A stretch of 64,000 bases of DNA, taken from positions 1,812,501 to 1,876,500 of the forward strand of contig JBAMJR010000073.1 in NCBI GenBank assembly GCA_038501785.1. Reading direction: 5' to 3'. Under the pieces are notes generated by a model that did no database searches, was not told where the DNA came from, and saw only the letters and a list, made by a program, of their open reading frames with translations. This DNA is from Myoxocephalus aenaeus (Eukaryota; Chordata; Actinopteri; Perciformes; Cottidae). Within the stretch, counting starts at the first letter, position 1; each line of letters opens with the position of its first letter. Positions 24,631 to 62,205 of the stretch are shown in pieces. A program made the position numbers and the translations under genes.

Positions 24631-25118
24631 TTTAGGATTTGGTGACATCTACTGGAAGGTTGCCAACTTCTCCAGTGTGCCAAGCGTGTAGGAGAACTAC
24701 GGTGGCCCAAGCTAGCTAGAGTGTTTGGTTTGTCCATTGTGGGCTCATGTAGCAACATGGCGGCCCGCTCCATGAAGAGGATAGGCACTGCATGCATATA
24801 CAAACGGCTCATTCCAAGGTAACACAAACACAATGCAACCACAAGGTAGCCGGTTCGATCCCCAGTCCCCCCATAGCTCACATGTCGAAGTGTCCCTGAG
24901 CAAGACACTGAACACTTAACTGCTCCCCGGGCGCCTCACAGGGCTGCCCACTGCTCCCTATCCAGGGATGGGTCAAATGCAGAGAAGAATTTCCCCAAGG
25001 GGATTAATAAAGTGCATGTTTTTTTCTTGTTTCTGTTTTTTTTCTTATTGTCAGGTGGGTATACACTAAATAAAACATACATATTCATATTATATTCCAT
25101 TTCTACCAATAGCCCCTA
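24628..25118 (+). mobile_element. MITE-like teleost repeat, split by a nested insertion
   Basis: The left part (to about 24838) contains tttaggatttggtgacatct, actgg, ggagaactacggtggcc, tgtttggtttgtccattgtg, aacatggcgg and cggctcattccaaggtaaca. The right part (about 25050-25118) has ggtgggtatacactaaataa, atattatattccatttct and accaatagccccta. I recognise these as the two halves of one abundant teleost non-autonomous element that normally run together. About 210 bases of SINE-like sequence interrupt it. Confidence 0.6.
24839..25049 (+). mobile_element. tRNA-derived SINE-like element inside the MITE
   Basis: Carries a tRNA B-box-like ggttcgatcccc (24851-24862), then tcgaagtgtccctgagcaag, acactgaac, aactgctccccgggcgc, ctgcccactgctcc and a tail attaataaagtgcatgttt. 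This is the familiar body of a widespread teleost SINE-like repeat. The A-box half is missing or decayed, so it is a truncated copy and not a tRNA gene. Confidence 0.6.
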
Positions 25119-25292
25119 AGTTTTTTTTGTTTTGTTTTTGTATATTGTTATGCACCTTTCACAAAGTAATATTCCTTGTATGTGTAACTTACTTGGCAAT
25201 AAATAATTGCTGATTCTAATTCTGATTTTGATTTTGATTCTGATTCTGATTGCTGATTCTAATAGTTGCTGATTCTGATTCTAATTGCTACA
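25119..25292 (+). mobile_element. LINE 3' tail with (TGATTC)n
   Basis: Contains attccttgtatgtgtaactt, acttggcaataaa and then a 25210-25292 tail of TGATTC/TAATTC/TGATTT units. This arrangement is the usual 3' end of a teleost LINE whose tail is a short tandem repeat. Confidence 0.55.
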
Positions 25293-26280
25293 CACTCTTA
25301 ATCAGGGGGTCCTATGTTCATGTTTCTCGTGTCCTTTGTCTCGTGCCATGTAAACAGTGATGACGGACATAACGGCTCAGCAGCAAGCTGTGACATCGAT
25401 TGAACGTGCACCTACTGTAACGGCGTCACAAACAGAATGACCTTATAGCGCCGACACCTACAAATTGCTTTACTTCAGCGCCAAATAGTTTTACAGTCAC
25501 CCAAAGGGCCTCAAATTAGCACCAGCCATCTGACACATATTCTACACAGCAGCACAGGTTGGCAGGCAGAGAATGACTGCAATTTGGTAAAGTGTTTCTT
25601 CTTCACCCCCATGCTATCGTGAGTGGGGCCAATGGGGGCTTGCATTAGCAAAAAAACACCAAGACACTTCTTTTTTTGTTGAGAGATTAGAAACAATCTG
25701 GTCTGAGAACCTTCTTCCTTTCTTTCTTTCCTTCGTTCTTTGATTTTCCAATGTTTTTCTTAGGTGAGCGGCTCTCTGAACTCGTGAAATCATGCATGGC
25801 AAGACATGGAAACTCTCCAAAAGTCTCCACATAGATAAGGGTGTCACACTGAGCCAGGCAGCTCCGAGGTGTTATTTAAAAAAAAAAATCATAGGCACAC
25901 AACAATCCCTGCAATCTTTTAAGGGGAAACTTTACAAGTACGAGAGGTTATAGTTTCTCGGGTGTAAGAACCTACTTTTAGACGCTTTGGGGCACAAGAG
26001 TTGAGGTTACAGCTGTTAGTGCTAAAAAGCCTACACACTTCTCACAGCTGCCAAAGAAGCAAAAAAAAAAAACATTTGTTGTGGTCTGTAACAAATGTGA
26101 GGCTCCAAATCCTTATCAAACACGAGATGACCTGAGGGGATATAAGAAGTGTTGAAAGATCTGTAATACTCCCATAAAAAATAAAATAAAAAGAATCACA
26201 TGTTTACATTCTTGTGTGAAAAGCTGAATTAACATTTATTTATTTTTGTCCTTTCACTGATTTGCTTTTGCTGATGAAAC
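25293..26280. other. Intergenic DNA upstream of ptch2, nothing recognised
   Basis: Low-repeat sequence with short A runs (25877-25887, 26060-26072). No exon, promoter motif or transposon identified. Confidence 0.5.
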
Positions 26281-26498
26281 TGAAGGAGAACCCCCCCCCC
26301 CCCCAAAAAAAAAAAAGTGTGTGTGCGTGCCTGTGATATCAATAGATGACATGTGCGATTGCTTCTTGCAGGGCCCGGCCGCTGGGAACAATGTTCACAG
26401 AGCAAGTGAGGCGGGCAGGCAGCAAGCTGTGTGCGTGAGTCAGTGCGCGTGTGTTTGCGTGCGTGCGTGCGCGGCTGTGCAGAGTTTATTGAAAGAGT

Positions 26499-26576
26499 TC
26501 CTCTCTCCCTCCCCCTCCCCCTCCTCCTCCTCCCTCCCCCCTCCTCCTCCCCCCCCCCCCCCCCCCCCCTCCCTCC
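26499..26576. repeat. Polypyrimidine tract with C21 run
   Basis: Seventy-eight bases of only C and T on the plus strand, including 21 consecutive C at 26549-26569, ending 20 bases before the Gli site. It is a candidate H-DNA/G-quadruplex (minus strand) region. Confidence 0.9.
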
Positions 26577-26595
26577 AGCCCAGGCAGCAGCAGCC

Positions 26596-26604
26596 TGGGT
26601 GGTC
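26596..26604 (-). promoter_or_regulatory. ptch2: Gli-binding site TGGGTGGTC in ptch2 promoter
   Basis: An exact Gli consensus (reverse of GACCACCCA), 507 bases before the ptch2 start codon and 83 bases before a CCAAT box. Patched genes are direct Hedgehog targets with Gli sites in their promoters, so position and sequence both fit. This is a motif match only. Confidence 0.7.
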
Positions 26605-27110
26605 CTCCTCTCTCTCCACTTTGGTGAGCTGTTGCTTAGCAGCTAATAATAGGCGATGTTTGCAAAGTAATTTGCCTCTTCCTTGGCCAATGGGAGCCGG
26701 AGCACTTTTCCATCAAACCTCCCTTTTCAGGATTTGCAGAGGGGCGAACTTCTCCAAATGTTACCGCTACGGGATCGGAGTTAGACTTGACACGGACGGC
26801 TCAGACTTAGGCTACTACTACTACTACTACTAGGCTACTACTACAACCACTACTCCTCTCTGAGACCTCGTTTCACAAACTACCGGGACGAATGAAGACT
26901 GAAGGATCTTTACGGATTTCGGCGCATAATGTTGGGATGGAGTTTCGAGACTTGTTTGGCTCCAGGGAAGACTAGAAAGCGTCCCTCCAACTTGTCGCCG
27001 GCGGTGCTGGATGCGCTCCTCTTCTATGTTGGATTATTGTCGTTTTTACTGAACTCGCACCAATTCCACGTCGCCTCGCTCAGCGCCCCGTCCCTCCTCT
27101 TCTTCGGACT

Positions 27111-54230
<27,120 letters not shown>

Positions 54231-54523
54231 ACTCTCTCCCACGCCTGGTCTTCTCTCTTCGAGTCTCTGGCCGCTTCTCCAGAGCACCTTGACGGCTCAC
54301 GTGGAGTCACATCACGTCTTGAACTCTCAACTGAACACTTCACACAAAAAGGAGAGGATTTATTTCAAGGACATATTAAAGAAGAAGAAAAAGGACGTTT
54401 TCAGAATTATATAAATCTATGAGTATATATTTTAATACTAAAAAAGAAGGAAGCTATTTAAAAGAGTACTGTATAACTTGGGTATTCTCTTGTGTAAAAA
54501 TTCAGATGTAAAAGATTTTTTTT

Positions 54524-54576
54524 TTTGGTGGGGTGGTTGATATCCCCCCCCCACCCCCCCCCCCCCCCGCCCCCCT
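54524..54576. repeat. G-rich/C-rich block in ptch2 3' UTR
   Basis: ggtggggtggttgatat followed by about 30 C with single A and G interruptions. The two halves are partly complementary, so a hairpin is possible in RNA. Confidence 0.85.
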
Positions 54577-56378
54577 CCTACAGTGTATAGAATAAGGACT
54601 GTGCTATATGTAAAAAGTGTCCACAAAAAGTGAGACGTTATTAAGAAAGGCTATTGAACATATGTGGCCAGTGTTTTATTTCTATTTGTATTGTTATGAT
54701 CTCTTTTTTTTTTGCTGCTACATTTCAAAATAATTTTAAGTGATTTGCCTTAAAAATGCAGTACCCCCCTCCTCCCCCCTGTTCTAAGTCAGTATTTTTT
54801 TTTTTTACACAGTATTATACTGTGAGATATTCTGCATCTGACACACACTCTGTTGAATTTGAATTATAGATGTTCTCTGTCACAGTGTGAACTGTTAAAA
54901 AAAAAAAAAGAAGCAGAGAACTCCACAGCAGATTGTTTTCTTAACAGCAGTAACCGTCGTGCCTTCAATTTGTCCCCTTTTCCTTGTTATCACAGGAATC
55001 AGCACTCAGTATTATGTTCTCGCTTTGGTGTAAATATGTTTTGTCTCGTCCAGACACACAATGTTTGTCAAGAAGCAGTAGTAGACTGATGTTATCACCA
55101 TCATCCTGCCCATCTCTCTGAATATTGTGTGATCAGTTAGCCAGCATGCTGGCAGGGTCACGCCTAATTCATATTTCATGTTCAATCTTTCGTCCTCTGC
55201 AGTTTTCAACTACTTGAAGGAGCTGTGATAAGATTTAGTTTTTCTTCCGCAGTTTTTGTAAGCTCTACAGTGGGTGAAGCTCACATTGGTCACTTTGTGT
55301 TTGACAATTGTTCACCTTCTTGTGTTATTTTGAAAGGGAATTATGAAATCCAATGCAAAGGGAGTGATTTTATTTTATTGTTATTATTAAGTTCTCCAAT
55401 TTTCTTTGCTGGCTGCTTTGGGTTTGCGATGCGTTCATGTCGTTGCGACCCTGTGCATTTATTACATAATGTAAAATGGCTCAACCTTTATAATGCTCCA
55501 ACCTGCTCTCACTCACTTTCTAATTTCTCACTCTTGCTAATACAAACCTCAGATATGGCACAGTACATTGTCTTTCATTCTTAGGATTTTCATGTTCTTT
55601 GCTTTACAAAGTCTTTTCGTTGATGTTGTCGTTGTTCGGTATTGGTCTCATCACTGCCAGGTTAAATTGCAGGGAACTATTTTATTTTAAGTGGCAGCTT
55701 TGGTTTCTTTTGTACATAAGAAAGACAAGTTAAGGAGCTACTGTGCAGTTGTGAATAGTTACGCAGATTGAGCAAAGCACCATTTTCAGTTTGATCAGAC
55801 CGTAGACCGACCGCCAGCAGGTGTTGTCAGACAGTGATGAGGAGTTTAAAAGGGAGGGGGGTTGAAGGGGGAGCTCCTGCATTGGTTTGTAGTTTATTTC
55901 AAAAGAAAAATTGTTAATGTCATGCCATATAAATTATTTATATTAAAATTTATTTTTGTAGTTTGTACAGATGTTAGTATCTAGACTGAAGTTCTATTTT
56001 TAAAGAGTGAATATATATTATATATAAATATATCTATTTGTTGCCGAGTTTGTTTTTGTTTTGATGTTTTATTTTTGTTTGCATTTTGGGATGGAGGGAG
56101 GGGTTGACAACACTTTAGAGCAGGGGCCTTTTTTTTTTTTTTTTTGGGTGGAGTAAAGGGGGCAGTTGGAGGACCATGAAGGAGAAGGTGTGTAGGATTG
56201 TGTCACTGTTACACCTTGTTTTTTTAGTTTCCTCTTGGCCCTTCCTTCTTCATTGTCATATTTAAAAAAAAATGTTCTTGTCCATGTCTAAAACACTGTG
56301 ACTTCTGAAAACTATGCTCAAGAAAACCCTCGTGTGACCGTTATGTTCCCTCACCTGCTATAGAAATTTAACTAACAA

Positions 56379-56384
56379 AATAAA
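56379..56384 (+). terminator. ptch2: ptch2 poly(A) signal AATAAA
   Basis: AATAAA in aacaaaataaattgaatg, followed about 40 bases later by a GT-rich element (gtgtgtgtgtgtttgtgttt) typical of cleavage sites. A plausible 3' end of ptch2 is near 56400. Confidence 0.75.
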
Positions 56385-57935
56385 TTGAATGAAAAAAAAG
56401 TGCTTCTGTGGTCTTTGCCAGTCTTTTCGAGTGTGTGTGTGTTTGTGTTTATCTGTGACCCTGTCCTTATCACAAATGCAGAGGAGCAAACTTACACAGT
56501 GTTTGCTGGTTAAATATACTGGTTAAATAGACCTCTCTTATCGAGGTCCGTTGTTAGGGTGGAAAACAAAAGGTTTGATTTCAGTATGTCAATTATTGAA
56601 ACCCGGTAGTATCAACGCATTTAATACAAATTTAGTTTTAGGCCTAAATCTGATTGAAACTATGAAATCAGCTAGATGCTCAAGACTCTTATTAAGATCT
56701 CTCAGCCTCATTAATCATGGATAAACTATTCCCATCCAAGAGAGGTTATACAGGACTGTCACAAAGCATGCGCGTCAAGATCGATTAGACATTGGACAAT
56801 CAATTTACACTGATAAATGCTGTTGATGCTACTTGAAATTAAACACACAATGGGGAATGAGTTACATACAACAAAATTTCAAGTGTTGGTAATCCAGTTC
56901 ACAATAATCATCTGCGTTTCTGTTGACTATACTTTACTGAAATCAACATTGATTGCATGAATCCCCTGATGCATCAGTTTTATAATCTTGAACTGTAACT
57001 CATTTAAGTCATATGCAACTTATTATCTGGTCAAGTTGGTGTGCAATGCCTGGTTCATTTTTCTGCACATCAGCTATAACTGAAACTGAACTCATGAGAT
57101 GCTAATGATATCCAAGTGTATTTCCTCTGACTTCCAGCTCTCATGCGAGCCGTTTCAGCTCCCTCTGCCTGAACTCAAACATTTGATCCACACATAATCC
57201 CAAATCCTTTATTAATTACAGGTGTGATCAAATGTCTGATTTCCCCAATTTCTGATTAGCACCAAGGCACACAAGATGTCCACGTCCGTTGCCCATCCAT
57301 CTTTCCTCCAGAGCGACACCTCTTTGACAACGGACATGGAGGTTTTTTCACGGTCCTCAGAGGATGATCCGTGGGATTACGTTCACGTTTCGTCGAGTGC
57401 TACAATCACGTTTTCCTTGACCAACACTGGCCCATGACAAGTTATCATGATTTCTACGAGAAAGGACAATGCTGCTGACATCACACGGGCAGCAACCTCC
57501 GGTTCTGAAAAGTGAGGCCGTGGGGGGAAGTGCCTTAAAGTGCCTTACTGTGGTAGTGGGCATGGTCTGTGCTCCGCTGCAGGGGAGAGATGTGTGGGGG
57601 TGGTTCAGGGGAGCAGTGCCAGGGTGCGTTTAATTGGCACAGCTGTAACTAGTTTCTAATTAGCCTTTGTCCTGTTAAGCAGGAGCAGGCTGGAGCTCTG
57701 GAAGCTGACACGGGCAGGCAAGGACAGGAGATGTGCTGTTTTAGTGAATGCTGGACTGTGTGCGCTTGCAGGAGCCGGGCAGCATACAGGAAAACGCTCA
57801 ACATTTTGTAATGTTGTTGTTTACGCAACAAAATGAAGTACATTTGTGTGCACATTACCTGTTTAAGGCTGTGTTTGTGCTGAGAGGAGGACCTTGCGAG
57901 TAGCAGAGAGACGGCTACACTTGCATTCTCTCTAT

Positions 57936-57954
57936 TGGCCAACAGGAGGCGGCG
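57936..57954 (+). promoter_or_regulatory. CTCF-like motif
   Basis: ttggccaacaggaggcggc fits much of the CTCF core (CCANCAGG.GGC). It lies 1.5 kb past the ptch2 poly(A) signal. Motif match only. Confidence 0.3.
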
Positions 57955-58918
57955 ACTCTGGTTGTATAGAAGTCTTTGAGAAAATGACCCATCTCACTTA
58001 ATTTATTCCCTCAGTAAACGTTGTGAACATGAGTTAATGGTCTCAGTCTCGAGTTTCAAGTCTTCTTCAATGCAGCATGATGTTCATTCAAGTTATGGTC
58101 CCGTGTACAGTAAAATAGACAACAAAGCAGGGTATACCACGTCGTTGTCCCTTTGTCTGTGTTTTCGTCTAACCACTATAACTCTTTAGCGGTGGGTTTT
58201 TAGTTCACGAACGTTAATTCATTCAACATTTTGGTCGCATGTAAATGTATTTTTCAGCCTTCGGTTGCACGTAGCTCCACCCCCTCTTGTCACTTCTGAT
58301 TGCCAAAAACTAAGATGACAACAGCCAAAAAGCTGAACTCAAGGCTACAAAACTTAGATCCACTGTTATATACGATCAATGCGATCACTGCAACATCAAA
58401 TGATTGCTGGAGTGGCTTTAATTGTGCCTGTTTTATGTTACGTGCAGTCAGGGAGTATTGTACTACCCCAAGAGGCAGTAATCTGGCTTTTGTGTGTAAT
58501 ATGAAAACATTGTTTTCTGAGTATTGCCAAAGACATACAATGATAATAATTGAGATTTAACACAATTCAATATATAAGTTATTGCAGAATATAATTGGAT
58601 TGGTTTTAATTTGTGTTTTCTTATTTCGTTATGCCTGAGGTGTGTGTTTCTTATATTGTACTCAGGTTAGGGAATAATCCTACAAAATATGTTACCTTAC
58701 CTTTTTTTACGAAGAGATTTCTTATTGAATTAATAATTGTAGACGTTTGGAAATATGTTTTCTCTATGCAGACTTTAAAATGTCTTCACTTCATGAACAA
58801 TGAATTAACACTGAGAACCACTGAACTGGAGCGTTGAACCACCTGGAAAGTGTCTGGGATCACTGACTTCCTGGATCATTGTTGTGACTCGTCTGTCTAA
58901 ATCGCCGCCATTGTGAAG

Positions 58919-59083
58919 GCACACACACACACACACACACACATCACTTTTGCTTATGTGCACTACACATTCTCTAAAACTCAAACACAAAACAACTACA
59001 TCACACGCATACACACATATACACCTCCTTGCCTCCTCATAGACAAATACACACACACACACACACACATAACGCACATACAC
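58919..59083. repeat. CA-rich interrupted microsatellites
   Basis: CA arrays at about 58919-58943 and 59048-59069 within CA-rich DNA. Confidence 0.85.
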
Positions 59084-59263
59084 ACAGGCCACCTGTGTAG
59101 ATGAAAGGTAGATGCTGTAAATTCCTTCGCTTCTCTCACAACAGCTCCTCGGTTGTCAGCCCAAGCAGAGCAGCCCACGTCTGAATCTGATACCTCAGTC
59201 TTTTGAAGTTACTGTCATGCACGTCCACCTCAAAAAAATACCTCATACACGCTCACACGCTCA

Positions 59264-59264
<1 letters not shown>

Positions 59265-59335
<71 letters not shown>
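59265..59335. repeat. (CA)35 microsatellite
   Basis: A perfect CA array. Confidence 0.97.
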
Positions 59336-59336
<1 letters not shown>

Positions 59337-59574
59337 GCTCACAGTAGAATACTGTGCTAAGTAGTATAACACAATCTACACTTAAAATCCCATTTATTTT
59401 GTATGTAATCTTACATCCACCTCAGAGTAGTAAACACTACTGGCCAGATTGGTTTGGTTTTAAAGTTGTAGGTTAATGAGAACAAATTTGCCCCCTGAGT
59501 GATGTCATCCTGTGAGCACATGTTGTATTTAATGTCACAGCTCAGTGACAAGAAAATGAAAACCTGCTGTCCAG

Positions 59575-59612
59575 TTATGGGTCAGAGGAGGGCTGGAGCC
59601 TATCCCAGCATG
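59575..59612 (-). mobile_element. LINE 3'-end-like fragment, minus orientation
   Basis: Contains ggctggagcctatcccagc, the reverse complement of gctgggataggctccagcc found in the 3' end of the same teleost LINE type as 23488-23592. Only a short core survives. Confidence 0.5.
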
Positions 59613-59876
59613 GATTTGCTGGAATAATTTTCATTTAAGAAACCCAGGAGAGCACGGAGAGAAAAATGCAACATTCACCCAAAAAGTCAGCCTTAGTATG
59701 GTGTGTCTTGCTAATCACTAAGCCACTGTACCACAGCTTTATAATCAAAATACTTATTCTGTTTCATGTGGTTTCTAATACTAAAACATTTAAATCTGAG
59801 TGTACACTGAGGCAAGACATAAAAATTGGAAAGCTCCCGCTATTTTTCTTCAAAATGCCAAAGAAATACATTGTAA

Positions 59877-59943
59877 CACACACGCACGCATGCACACATG
59901 CACACATGCACGCACGAGCACACATGCACGCACGAGCACACAC
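59877..59943. repeat. (CACG/CATG)n tandem array
   Basis: Includes a tandem duplicated unit cacacatgcacgcacgag (59904-59939) within CA-rich DNA. Confidence 0.85.
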
Positions 59944-60412
59944 TACTTCCCTCAGGCATTAGGCACTGTACAGCGGTATATCAGATAAGAAAGGAGAGAT
60001 AACTTTGCAGTTTTATGGGGTTGACCTAAACTTTTCTTTATCTTTGGGTTCGGAGGAGAGGATTCCGTTTATTTGTTCGGCGAGGGACAACAGGATAGTG
60101 TAATGATTATGAGGAGACCCTCCTTTAATCGCAAATTCTGACGTCGACCTTACCAGCTCCTGGGGGGTTGTTCTAAATGTCTCACTCTGATCTCTGACCT
60201 CTGTGTAAAAGGGAAACTATAAATTAAGTTGCACATTAATTAGACAATCAATTAGATAATTTCTGTGGGCAAGTTGAATTTATTGTCCCCCTGTTTAGAT
60301 AGTGTGTAACAGAGTATGTAGTGCATGAAAGACCTCCTGCTGTCACATGGATTCTGAGTGTTTGTGTTGTTATTTCATGAATGTGGTGTCATGTGGTGTC
60401 TCAAGATTAATT

Positions 60413-60415
<3 letters not shown>

Positions 60416-60501
<86 letters not shown>
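60416..60501. repeat. (GT)n(GA)n compound microsatellite
   Basis: About 36 GT units followed by GA units. Confidence 0.97.
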
Positions 60502-60502
<1 letters not shown>

Positions 60503-61001
60503 TGTGAATCAGTTTGGATCACATCGAATTGTTCAAGGTTTTTCAAAAATTGAAAGTAGAGGAATTAATGTAGAGAAAGCGACACTAATGGGACATAGTC
60601 TATCCACAGTATAGTATGCTTCACAGATTCACAGACAACTTTACTGTACATCTCCTACATGTGTGCTTCTACTCAGTAATGCGAGAGCAGTGGATGTAAC
60701 TGTGGTTTATGGAGCTCCCGCCCGCCTGTGTGCGAGTGCAGTGCGTGGGCCCAGATAGCAGCTGATAGTCCAGTTAACACAATCTCCCAGTGCCAACTCC
60801 TGACCTGTGTGTGAAGGTGAGATCAATGGAAGGAAGGAAAACACAATGAAGGAACAAAAGACTGAACTCGTGATCTGGTGATGCTGGTGTTAGTGTGTAT
60901 GTATATGTGTGTGTGAGTGTGTGTGCACTACCTGGGTGGCCCGAGGATGAGCGACCCATTGTTGCTGGAATTCAATAGCGCTGATTAGTTAAGAAAAGTG
61001 C

Positions 61002-61003
<2 letters not shown>

Positions 61004-61046
<43 letters not shown>

Positions 61047-61060
61047 TGTGTGTGTGTGTG
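61004..61060. repeat. (TG)n microsatellite
   Basis: TG array with one GCGC interruption. Confidence 0.95.
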
Positions 61061-61599
61061 CAAAAACATGCACTGGCATGCGTGTCTGTGTGAAGCAGGG
61101 GGTGGTGTATGTGTTTGTACTTTTGCACTAAGCGCAGCAGAGAAGAATGGAGGAATTAGCTGTAAAGCCAGTGAGAAAGCAGACTTCAGGGTGACATACC
61201 ACACAAATCCAGGGAACAGGGATTGTTTCTCTCCTCATCCAGAGCAATGCTTTAATTCAATAGAATAACTCTTTCACAGTGATACATATTTAAAAAAAAA
61301 ATACATTTATGAGTGTGTTTGAGAAGCAACACTGCGAATGAACTGGGATATGTCTGCTGACGAGTTCTTGAAGGATTTGAAGATTAAAGGCACAATAATC
61401 CCAAAATTGGTCCCTAGTTTGAAACTCAACCCATTTCTGGAATTTGAATCATCTTTCAAACCCATCAAATGACCCCATTGCCAAGTTTCTTGGCACTTGA
61501 ATTATTTTCCCTCCTCACTTTGAAAGAGAATGTCTTCACTTCCTCAAAATGAAACGATTAAAGGCAAGGTAGGTTTTATATAGAACATTTATTATAGTA

Positions 61600-61921
61600 T
61601 ATTATACATTATACTTCTACTCGAGTACATTTACGAGCTAACGGTTGTACTTTTTTATCTCCACTATTTATTTACCGATTCTTATCAAGAATACTAAATA
61701 TAATCAACAAAGAAATTGTGACGTATTATTATAGATTACTCTAAGACTGTATTGATCACAATATTAAAGCAATGTACATATGAATGCATCAACAATTATA
61801 ATACAACTTACTTAAGTAACATTTAGAATGCTGGACTTTTACTTGGAGCGGATCATTTCTGCCCTGCGATATTAGTACTTTTATTTCAGTAAATGATCAG
61901 AGTCGTCCTTCCACCACTGGC
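61600..61921 (-). mobile_element. Non-autonomous DNA-transposon-like repeat, inverted copy
   Basis: The reverse complement starts ccagtggtggaagga and contains caagtaaaagtcc, cattctaaatgttacttaag and gtaaatgtactcgagtagaa. It is the same family as 23304-23940, in the opposite orientation. Confidence 0.6.
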
Positions 61922-62111
61922 CAGTTCTCTAAAATGGAAATTACCTTTGAGAGTTGAGCTTCTCTGCTGCTGCCTGTATTTATATGTGTTTCTGCACCAG
62001 ATTGCAGCTCCGACTGAGTTCTTCTAATCATCTCTCGCAGAAACAGGAAGAACGAGATCAATATTTATTGCAAACGCTCTTCAACATAACAAATATGTTT
62101 GCGATCTATGC

Positions 62112-62113
<2 letters not shown>

Positions 62114-62202
<89 letters not shown>
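62114..62202. repeat. (TG)n microsatellite, about 44 units
   Basis: The longest perfect dinucleotide array in the window. Confidence 0.97.

Positions 62203-62205
<3 letters not shown>

Larger units (their letters stand above)
26281..27110 (+). promoter_or_regulatory. ptch2: ptch2 promoter and 5' UTR region
   Basis: GC-rich DNA immediately upstream of the first coding exon. It includes a C14A12 run (26291-26316), a polypyrimidine tract (26499-26576), an exact Gli site (26596-26604), a CCAAT box (26687-26691, ttggccaatggg), a (CTA)n tract (about 26812-26831) and an upstream ATG at 26929. No TATA box is obvious, as expected for a CpG-rich developmental promoter. The transcription start cannot be placed from sequence alone. 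Confidence 0.6.
54231..56400 (+). other. ptch2: ptch2 3' UTR
   Basis: About 2.2 kb of AT-rich sequence to the poly(A) signal. It holds a G-rich then C-rich block (54524-54576), two Pumilio-type TGTANATA motifs (55029-55036 and 55711-55718), AU-rich stretches around 55928-56040, and a T17 run (56129-56145). No credible ORF. Confidence 0.75.

Noticed and set aside
24845..24915. tRNA gene from the ggttcgatcccc box
   Set aside because: No matching A box or cloverleaf is visible, and the flanks are those of a SINE-like repeat.
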